Shown piece by piece: positions 1 to 5,388 of a stretch of DNA of 36,637 bases; position 1 is the first letter of the stretch, and each line of letters starts with the position of its first letter. The DNA is taken from assembly GCA_034432655.1 (NCBI GenBank), contig DAOUBP010000008.1:1-36637 (forward strand). Direction: 5' to 3'. The translations under genes and the position numbers were made by a program. The DNA comes from DAOUBP01 sp034432655. Its GTDB lineage: Bacteria > Chloroflexota > Anaerolineae > CG2-30-64-16. The notes beneath the pieces are model-generated. The model saw nothing but the letters and a program-made list of their open reading frames with translations. It was not told the DNA's origin and did no database searches.

Positions 1-2
1 AA

Positions 3-317
3 CGAGTGCTGCTGGCCTTTTCTGCGACCACTTGCCCTGCATGCCGGCGGACCTACCCGCACCTGAAGGCGTTCAGCGAGGCGCGGCGCGATATTCAAGT
101 GATGATGATCTCGCGTGGCACAGCCGAGGAGAACCAACAGATGGTCGCGCAACAGGGGTTCAGCTTCCCGGTGTTGGTTTGGGATGACGCCGTGGCGCAG
201 CAATATCAGGCGCCCGGTACGCCGTTCTTCGTGGTGGTGGATGAGCGGGGGATCATCCGGGCGAACGGGTTTGCAAATACGCAGGCCGAGTTGGGCCGGT
301 TGGTGAGAGGCCAATAA
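3..317 (+). CDS. Thioredoxin-fold (TlpA/MauD-like) redoxin, 5' partial
   Basis: The reading frame is open to the left edge, so this is the C-terminal part of a longer protein. About 104 residues are visible. The segment LLAFSATTCPACRRTYP carries a CPAC redox motif at the end of the first thioredoxin beta strand. The later GTPFFVVVDERG segment matches the conserved cis-proline strand of TlpA/ResA/MauD-type redoxins. Proteins of this group reduce or oxidise cysteines of exported partners outside the membrane. The N-terminal anchor or signal would lie outside the window. Two small secreted six-cysteine peptides follow 95 bp downstream on the same strand, so a role in their disulfide chemistry is an attractive inference. 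MauD, TlpA and generic redoxin labels cannot be told apart from this fragment. Confidence 0.88.
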   Translation, partial: RVLLAFSATTCPACRRTYPHLKAFSEARRDIQVMMISRGTAEENQQMVAQQGFSFPVLVWDDAVAQQYQAPGTPFFVVVDERGIIRANGFANTQAELGRLVRGQ

Positions 318-322
318 TATGG

Positions 323-333
323 AAAGGAGGTGA
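323..333 (+). promoter_or_regulatory. Extended Shine-Dalgarno match without a start codon
   Basis: AAAGGAGGTGA is an 11-nt perfect complement to the usual 3' end of bacterial 16S rRNA. It begins six bases after the redoxin stop codon. No ATG, GTG or TTG lies at a usable distance downstream, and the next gene starts at 413 with its own AAGGGAG site. It could be a ribosome standby site, a remnant of a lost gene, or chance. Confidence 0.4.
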
Positions 334-412
334 GGCGAGGCATATCACACACGCGATCTGATTCCTCGATACGTAAATATTCAATCCATTCAAGAATAAG
401 GGAGACTTTCAA

Positions 413-664
413 ATGCTGCCAAATGGTAAGTCATATTCGAACGTCAGACGGATGCTTCTCGCCATGCTGGCAATTTCCTTGGTGCTAATGCTTGCAGGCC
501 TGGCTGGTTCGACTGCAGCGAACGCATGGTACTGCGATGTGCAGGAAGGAGAGTACTGTCAAACACTTTTCGCGAAGTATCACTATCACTGCGAAAACTG
601 TTTGATCAATGGTCAATGGACAGGGTGGATTTGTTCAACGCAGTATGTAGGACTGTGTATGTAG
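413..664 (+). CDS. Secreted six-cysteine peptide, paralogue 1
   Basis: This is an 83-residue precursor. Residues 1-38 form a signal peptide: basic n-region (VRR), hydrophobic core LLAMLAISLVLMLAGLAG, and a signal peptidase I site ANA before W39. The predicted mature peptide is 45 residues, acidic and aromatic-rich, with six cysteines spaced C-x7-C-x10-C-x2-C-x10-C-x7-C. It shares NAWYC at the mature N-terminus and the core CENCLINGQWTGxIC with the gene at 788. A good ribosome binding site, AAGGGAG (398-404), lies eight bases before the ATG. I recognise no family. Acidity argues against a classical cationic antimicrobial peptide. A disulfide-stabilised secreted effector, signal or redox-partner peptide is possible. 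GC is visibly lower than in the neighbours, which may point to transfer. Confidence 0.85.
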   Translation: MLPNGKSYSNVRRMLLAMLAISLVLMLAGLAGSTAANAWYCDVQEGEYCQTLFAKYHYHCENCLINGQWTGWICSTQYVGLCM

Positions 665-680
665 GACTGTGTATGTAGGG
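644..680 (+). repeat. 14-bp (2 x 7) tandem repeat over the stop codon
   Basis: TATGTAGGACTGTG occurs at 644-657 and again at 658-671, followed by a partial copy TATGTAG at 672-678. The unit spans the last codons and stop of peptide 1. Removing one copy would leave the same C-terminus and stop, so the duplication does not change the product. It resembles the heptad arrays found at other gene ends in this window. Confidence 0.9.
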
Positions 681-787
681 TTGAGCCATCCTGCATGAGG
701 GGATCAAGCAGGCATTCAACTTTCTTCGCATTTCCACTATCCAGTACTCCACCTCAGCCGCTTAGGAGTTTATAGAAAGGAGAGCAC

Positions 788-1054
788 GTGACTATGAAAT
801 CACCTTATGTATCATGTTCCATTGCAGTGCGCATAGCAGCGGTGCTGCTGATCATGTCATTGGGACTCGTGGGAGTCAGCGTTTTCTCGCCCAATGCAGT
901 AAACGCATGGTACTGTGTGTATTCGTATTCCAACTGCTGGTCCAGCTACAATCCTGTTTTGCAGCAAATGGAGTGGTTCCGTCTTGAGTGTGAAAACTGC
1001 CTCATAAACGGACAGTGGACAGGCGATATCTGCAGCGTCGAATCCTGCCCTTAA
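788..1054 (+). CDS. Secreted six-cysteine peptide, paralogue 2
   Basis: The precursor is 88 residues if it starts at GTG 788, or 86 from ATG 794. The AAAGGAGAG site at 776-784 can serve either start. Residues 1-40 form a signal peptide ending VNA before W41. The mature 48-residue peptide has six cysteines spaced C-x6-C-x17-C-x2-C-x10-C-x4-C. The C3-C4-C5 core is identical to paralogue 1 over 14 of 15 residues (CENCLINGQWTGxIC), while the second loop is seven residues longer. In that core the two genes differ at ten codons by synonymous changes (Cys, Leu, Ile, Asn, Gly, Gln) and at one by an amino-acid change. This is strong evidence that both are translated and under purifying selection. The function is unknown. 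Confidence 0.87.
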   Translation: MTMKSPYVSCSIAVRIAAVLLIMSLGLVGVSVFSPNAVNAWYCVYSYSNCWSSYNPVLQQMEWFRLECENCLINGQWTGDICSVESCP

Positions 1055-1156
1055 GCACAGATCACCTGTAGCTGGAACCACTGGCGTTTCACGCCATCGC
1101 CTGCATCATAAAACAGCCGGATGTCTATCGAGCGGACCAAAAGAGCAGGCAAAAGC

Positions 1157-1170
1157 GTGCTTCGAAGCAC
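1157..1170. promoter_or_regulatory. 14-bp perfect palindrome upstream of the solute-binding gene
   Basis: GTGCTTCGAAGCAC is a perfect 14-bp palindrome lying 7 bp before TTG 1177 and 22 bp before ATG 1192. It could be an operator for a dimeric regulator or the loop-less core of a hairpin. The rest of 1055-1176 holds only a weak hairpin (GGCG/CGCC near 1083-1095) and no recognisable gene. Confidence 0.4.
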
Positions 1171-1176
1171 AATGCA

Positions 1177-3753
1177 TTGAGGTTTTCCCAAATGTTGATT
1201 AGTTGCCTGATAGAAAACCGTCGCCGCTCCAGGTTTATACCCAAACGCAGACATCCAAGCATAATAGACAGAAAGAGGGTGGGGCCTTACATCGGGTCTC
1301 TCTTCTGTCTCGCCTGTTTGCTTCTGAGCGGATGCGGCTCGGCAGGGCCAGCTCCGAAAAACCCGGAAACAGCGATCACCTTTGCCTGCTCCAGCGGCGA
1401 TTTACTCGCCTACCAATTGGCGGCCGAGGCCTTTCATCAGGATAATCCGGCCCTCACGGTGCGCGTCGTCCTTGCCGACACATTGACGGCGGCGGAATCA
1501 GCGACGCCAGCGGACGTCCAGGCAAATGTGCGAAAGTTGGCACACGGCGCGGATGCTTTTGTGTGGTCCTCGATAGCTGTTGAGGCCGGGCCGCACGGAC
1601 TCGTGCGCGATCTGGGGCCTTTTATGCCCGAGGCGCGGGTTGATGCCTGGCTAGCGGGAGCGTTGGCGCACTTCCAGTGGCAAGGCAAACAGTGGGGCCT
1701 ACCGGCCGGCATTGATCCTCTTGTTGTAATCTATGCGCCGGTGGCTTTCGAACAAGCAGGGTTGCCGCTCCCTTCCCCCACCTGGACGTGGGACGATCTG
1801 CGCGCCGCGGCCAGGAAGCTTACGCAGCAGCAGGCTGACCAGGCGCGTCGCTTCGGGTTTGTGGATCACGAATTGGATGGGTTTGCGGCCCTGCTCGCGG
1901 CGCAGGGTGTGTCGTGGGATGAACGTCAAGCGCAGACGTCGCCGCTTGACCTGACCAATTCACGCGTGGCGGCGGCGAGTCGTTGGTACGCCAGCCTGGT
2001 GCTAGACGATCAGGTCATGCCGGAGCCCACGGCGACGCAGCAGTTCGACCCGCTGGCCGCAGTGCAACGTAGCGAGGCGGGCATGGCCGTCGCCCCGGCA
2101 TCGTGGTTCATCTATGCACCGGCCGAGGCCCGCCGAGGGCTCAGCTTTGCACCATTGCCAGGCGGCAGCCCTGCGCTGACCTGGGGGTATTTCATCAGCG
2201 CCGGCAGCGCGCATCCAGAAGCCGCCTGGCAATGGCTGGCTTATGCCAGTCAGCACGTGACACCTTATCGGCAGTTACCGGCCGTCCAGAACTGGGCGAG
2301 CCAGCTACCCACAGGCGATGTACCACAGGCGGCCGCGGCGTTGCTAGACGTGGCCGTGAGGAATCTTTTGCCGCCCATCCGGCCGGCCAGCAAGGAAATG
2401 CTCCTCAAGGATGCTGTGCGCCGCATCGTGCAAGGGGAAAACGCTGCCACCGTGCTGACTGAGGCGCAACAGCAGGCGCTTGCGGCGCCAACCGTCGCGG
2501 CAGTCGGCCCGTTTGCGGTTAACACTCCGCCCGCAGAGCCGGCCGCAGCCCAAACAATCACCTTCGCTGCGTTGAACAGCTCACGGTATGCCGCGCTCGC
2601 ACAGCAATTCCAGGAAGAAACACCCGACATCGGTATCAATCTTCGTAACCTGGAACCGGCTGAGGCCCTGGCCTCTTCTGCCCCGAGTGCCGATTGTTTT
2701 CACTTGTGGGGGCCACTCAACGAAGAATCGCGCGGCCAGGTCCGGAATCTTCAACCTTTCTTCGAGGCAGAACGCACCTCGCTCCTGAATGACTACTACC
2801 AGAGCGCCTTGGCGCCTGTAAGGCAGGACGGCGCACTGTGGGGCCTACCGGCGGGAATGCAACTCTACATCTGGTGGTACAACCGCGCGCTTTTCGATGA
2901 AATCCAGGCGCCTTATCCTGTCGAAAGCTGGACGTGGGACGAGATCCTTGCGGCAGCGCAGCGTTTATCCAGCGGCAAAGGTGCTGAAACCCAATACGGC
3001 TTCGTGCTGCAATCGCCGCCTTACGTTCTTCTGAATATGCTCTACAGCAATACCGCTTTTGCGCCGATTACCACGCGCGATGCCGCATTGCTCGCGCATT
3101 TCGATGATCCGCACGTCGTTGCCCTGGCCACTGAACTGGCCAACCTGGCACGCGCCAACGCCATCCTGCGCGAAGACACGACCGAGGCAACTTCCAGGGA
3201 GTCTGCTGCTAATGCGATCCGGTCGGGCCGCGTGGCAATGTGGTTGGGCTCCGCTCCGACCTATCGCCGCTACTCAAACGATTTCTATCCCGCCTTTTTG
3301 CCGCACACAGGGGGCGTTTTCTGGCCTTCATCCTCGGCCTACTATATCAGTGCTGCGACGCAATCTCCGCTGGCCTGCTGGAAATGGCTGCGGTTTCTAG
3401 CTGACCAGATGCCGGAGGAGAACTTTCTGCCGGCCCGGCGCTCGATCATGGCCTCACCGACGGCGCAGCAACGATACGGGCTGGAAGCCCAGCGCATCTA
3501 CATGAAAGCGGCAGAGGCGCTTGACGCGATTGCGACCACGACGCCAAACTACTCCCAGGACGCAGCGCTGGCCCAGAACTGGCTGGCAGACGCCCTGGAC
3601 CAGATCATTTGGCAAGGCGCCGATGCGCCAACGACACTGGCGGCAGCCCAACAGAAAGCAACGAACTACTTCGACTGTCTCGGCCGCTGCGCCGCGCCGG
3701 CCACGGCTGAGTGTGTGACGAGCTGCCAGCAGTCAGCAGGAGCAACGCAGTAA
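1177..3753 (+). CDS. Lipoprotein with two tandem family 1 solute-binding domains
   Basis: The protein is up to 858 residues, about twice the length of an ordinary ABC sugar-binding protein. A lipobox LLSGC places the lipidated cysteine at residue 53, after a basic segment and a hydrophobic stretch. The first binding domain covers about residues 66-445 and the second about 464-800. They share internal markers: QWGLPAGIDPLVVIYAP...TWTWDDLRAAARKL against LWGLPAGMQLYIWWYN...SWTWDEILAAAQRL. This is a tandem duplication within one chain. The last 30 residues contain four cysteines (CLGRC...CVTSC). No sugar permease gene is near, so it may serve a distant transporter or act as a surface receptor. 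The listed start is TTG 1177. ATG 1192 and GTG 1279 are in frame, and the latter would give a more ordinary signal peptide. Confidence 0.85.
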   Translation: MRFSQMLISCLIENRRRSRFIPKRRHPSIIDRKRVGPYIGSLFCLACLLLSGCGSAGPAPKNPETAITFACSSGDLLAYQLAAEAFHQDNPALTVRVVLADTLTAAESATPADVQANVRKLAHGADAFVWSSIAVEAGPHGLVRDLGPFMPEARVDAWLAGALAHFQWQGKQWGLPAGIDPLVVIYAPVAFEQAGLPLPSPTWTWDDLRAAARKLTQQQADQARRFGFVDHELDGFAALLAAQGVSWDERQAQTSPLDLTNSRVAAASRWYASLVLDDQVMPEPTATQQFDPLAAVQRSEAGMAVAPASWFIYAPAEARRGLSFAPLPGGSPALTWGYFISAGSAHPEAAWQWLAYASQHVTPYRQLPAVQNWASQLPTGDVPQAAAALLDVAVRNLLPPIRPASKEMLLKDAVRRIVQGENAATVLTEAQQQALAAPTVAAVGPFAVNTPPAEPAAAQTITFAALNSSRYAALAQQFQEETPDIGINLRNLEPAEALASSAPSADCFHLWGPLNEESRGQVRNLQPFFEAERTSLLNDYYQSALAPVRQDGALWGLPAGMQLYIWWYNRALFDEIQAPYPVESWTWDEILAAAQRLSSGKGAETQYGFVLQSPPYVLLNMLYSNTAFAPITTRDAALLAHFDDPHVVALATELANLARANAILREDTTEATSRESAANAIRSGRVAMWLGSAPTYRRYSNDFYPAFLPHTGGVFWPSSSAYYISAATQSPLACWKWLRFLADQMPEENFLPARRSIMASPTAQQRYGLEAQRIYMKAAEALDAIATTTPNYSQDAALAQNWLADALDQIIWQGADAPTTLAAAQQKATNYFDCLGRCAAPATAECVTSCQQSAGATQ

Positions 3754-3796
3754 CGAAGATGCTATGCGCTGGCGGCCCTTCCCTGGCACCGAATTG

Positions 3797-3826
3797 TTTA
3801 CGCTGCCATCACCATCATGTTACAAT
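3797..3826 (+). promoter_or_regulatory. Candidate sigma-70-type promoter for the MacA-like gene
   Basis: TTTACG (3797-3802) and TACAAT (3821-3826) are separated by 18 bp and lie 57 bp before the ATG at 3884. The -10 box matches five of six consensus bases and the -35 box four of six. It lies after the stop of the solute-binding gene, so the export cassette may have its own transcript. Confidence 0.45.
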
Positions 3827-3883
3827 GGCTTGCGTCAGTCAGGCGGCCCGGCTGACGCTTGCGCACCTCGGAGACGCATCGCT

Positions 3884-5257
3884 ATGAAACGAAACTGTGC
3901 CCCAACCTGCTGGTTGCTCCTGCTGCTACTCCTTGCGCTGACCGGCTGCCGCGGCGCGGCGCCGGCCGGCGAGTCCGCGGCCACCCCCACCCCGCTGCCC
4001 ACCCCCATCGTCGCGGAGAAGCCGACTTACATCGTTCAGCGCGGCGAGGTCGCGCGGACGCTGGCGTTCACGGCCCGCGTCGCGCCGGTGGCCGAAGCGC
4101 GGCTCTTCTTCCGGGCGGGCGGCCGCGTGTTACAGGTGAACGCCGCGCGCGGGGAGGCGGTCGCAGCAGGCGCTGTGCTGGCGACACTGGATGTCTCTGC
4201 ACTCGAGCGCCAGGTGACCCAGGCCGAGCTGGCGCTGCAACGCGCGCAGACCAGCCAGGAGCAGGCAGCCGCGGAGGCCGCGTATCAACTGGCGCGCGCC
4301 AGGCTGCTGCTGGAACAGGAACAGATCGCGCTGGCGAAGCTCAAACGCTACGACCCCAAACTGGACATCGCCGTCAGCCAGGCCGAGTTGGACAAGGCCA
4401 CGGTTGACCTCCAGCGCGCCCAGGCCGATTACGACGCGGAGAAGTGGCGGCCGGAGATCGCCGCCCTGCCCCAGGCACGCATGTTGCAAGAGGCGACCCT
4501 GGCTTACGCCCGCGCCAAAGCGGCCTACGACCAGGCCGTCCAGCGCGCCGGCCAACATGCCTTCGACATCCAGGCGCAGGAAATCCGCGTCCGCCTGGCG
4601 CAACTCGAGGTGGATCGGCTGGCCGCGGCTGATCCACAACCCGCGCATGACGTACGCCAGGCTGAGCTGACCCTGCTGGATCTGCGCGCGCAGATCACCG
4701 ACACCCAAATCATCGCACCCTTCGCCGGCCAGGTGCTGGCCGTCAACGTGGCCGCGGGCCAGGCCGTCGAGGCGTACAAGCCCGTGATCGTCGTCGCCGA
4801 CCCAACGCAGCTCGAAATCAGCGCGGAGCTCTCAGCCGAGCAGATGCGGGATCTGGCCGAGGGCATGGCGGTGACGCTGGCGCCGGTCAACTACCCGGGC
4901 CAGACGCTGGCCGGCACGATCCGCCAACTGCCCTATCCTTACGGCACGGGCGGGGGGGTGCAGGCGCTGGCCGAGGCCGACAAATCCACCCGCATCCGCG
5001 CAGACCTGACCGCGCTGCCGGCGGGCCAGGCGCTGAAGATGGGCGACCTGGTGAAAGCGACCGTGGTGCTGGAGCGCAAAGCTGACGCGCTCTGGCTGCC
5101 GCCGGCCGCCATCCGCACCTTCAGCGGCCGCAAGTTCGTACTGGTGCAAGAGGGCGCGCGCCAACGCCGCGTCGACGTGACCCTGGGCATCGAGGGCCAG
5201 GAACGCGTGGAGATCCTCAGCGGTGTGACCGAGGGGCAGATCGTGATTGGCGAATGA
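3884..5257 (+). CDS. MacA/HlyD-type adaptor lipoprotein
   Basis: I start it at ATG 3884 rather than at in-frame ATG 3764 because a lipoprotein signal begins there (MKRNCAPTC, a leucine-rich core, ALTGC with Cys22) and GGAG lies ten bases upstream. The product is 457 residues. A Thr-Pro-rich linker follows the lipid anchor. Then come a split biotinyl-lipoyl-like half (RAGGRVLQVNAARGEAVAAG), a long Ala/Gln-rich coiled-coil hairpin (about residues 90-260), the second lipoyl half (TQIIAPFAGQVLAVNVAAGQ), and a beta-barrel plus membrane-proximal domain. This is the domain order of periplasmic adaptor proteins that join MacB-type exporters. The permease and ATPases follow directly. In a single-membrane cell it would be anchored outside the membrane. 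The last codons and stop fall in the first unit of a tandem repeat. Confidence 0.88.
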   Translation: MKRNCAPTCWLLLLLLLALTGCRGAAPAGESAATPTPLPTPIVAEKPTYIVQRGEVARTLAFTARVAPVAEARLFFRAGGRVLQVNAARGEAVAAGAVLATLDVSALERQVTQAELALQRAQTSQEQAAAEAAYQLARARLLLEQEQIALAKLKRYDPKLDIAVSQAELDKATVDLQRAQADYDAEKWRPEIAALPQARMLQEATLAYARAKAAYDQAVQRAGQHAFDIQAQEIRVRLAQLEVDRLAAADPQPAHDVRQAELTLLDLRAQITDTQIIAPFAGQVLAVNVAAGQAVEAYKPVIVVADPTQLEISAELSAEQMRDLAEGMAVTLAPVNYPGQTLAGTIRQLPYPYGTGGGVQALAEADKSTRIRADLTALPAGQALKMGDLVKATVVLERKADALWLPPAAIRTFSGRKFVLVQEGARQRRVDVTLGIEGQERVEILSGVTEGQIVIGE

Positions 5258-5318
5258 CGAATCGGCGAATCAGCGAATGGCGAATCGGCGAACGACGAAT
5301 CGGCGAATAGCGAATCGG
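5249..5318 (+). repeat. CGAAT-type 7/8-bp tandem array
   Basis: Nine units beginning CGAAT or CGAAC, each 7 or 8 bp (CGAATGA, CGAATCGG, CGAATCAG, CGAATGG and so on), start inside the last codons of the adaptor gene; its TGA stop lies in the first unit. The 16-mer CGGCGAATCAGCGAAT at 5263-5278 occurs again, exactly, inside the glycosyltransferase gene at 35130-35145. Confidence 0.9.
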
Positions 5319-5323
5319 ACGTA

Positions 5324-5379
5324 GTACGCAGCACGGAATACGCAGTACGAAGTACGGAATACGCAATACGCAACACGCC
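5324..5379 (+). repeat. TACGCA-type heptanucleotide array
   Basis: Eight consecutive 7-bp units read GTACGCA, GCACGGA, ATACGCA, GTACGAA, GTACGGA, ATACGCA, ATACGCA, ACACGCC with no break in period. The array ends 9 bp before the start codon of the FtsX gene, leaving no room for an ordinary ribosome binding site. The same unit recurs at 9231, 10746 and, in the opposite sense, 10671 and 11681. Confidence 0.93.
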
Positions 5380-5388
5380 ATCAGCCAT

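Noticed and set aside
413..1054. Classical cationic antimicrobial peptides or lantibiotic precursors
   Set aside because: The mature peptides are acidic, have signal peptidase I signals instead of double-glycine leaders, and no modification or immunity gene is visible in the window.
5249..5379. Possible CRISPR array
   Set aside because: The units are 7-8 bp with no spacers, and no cas genes are present.
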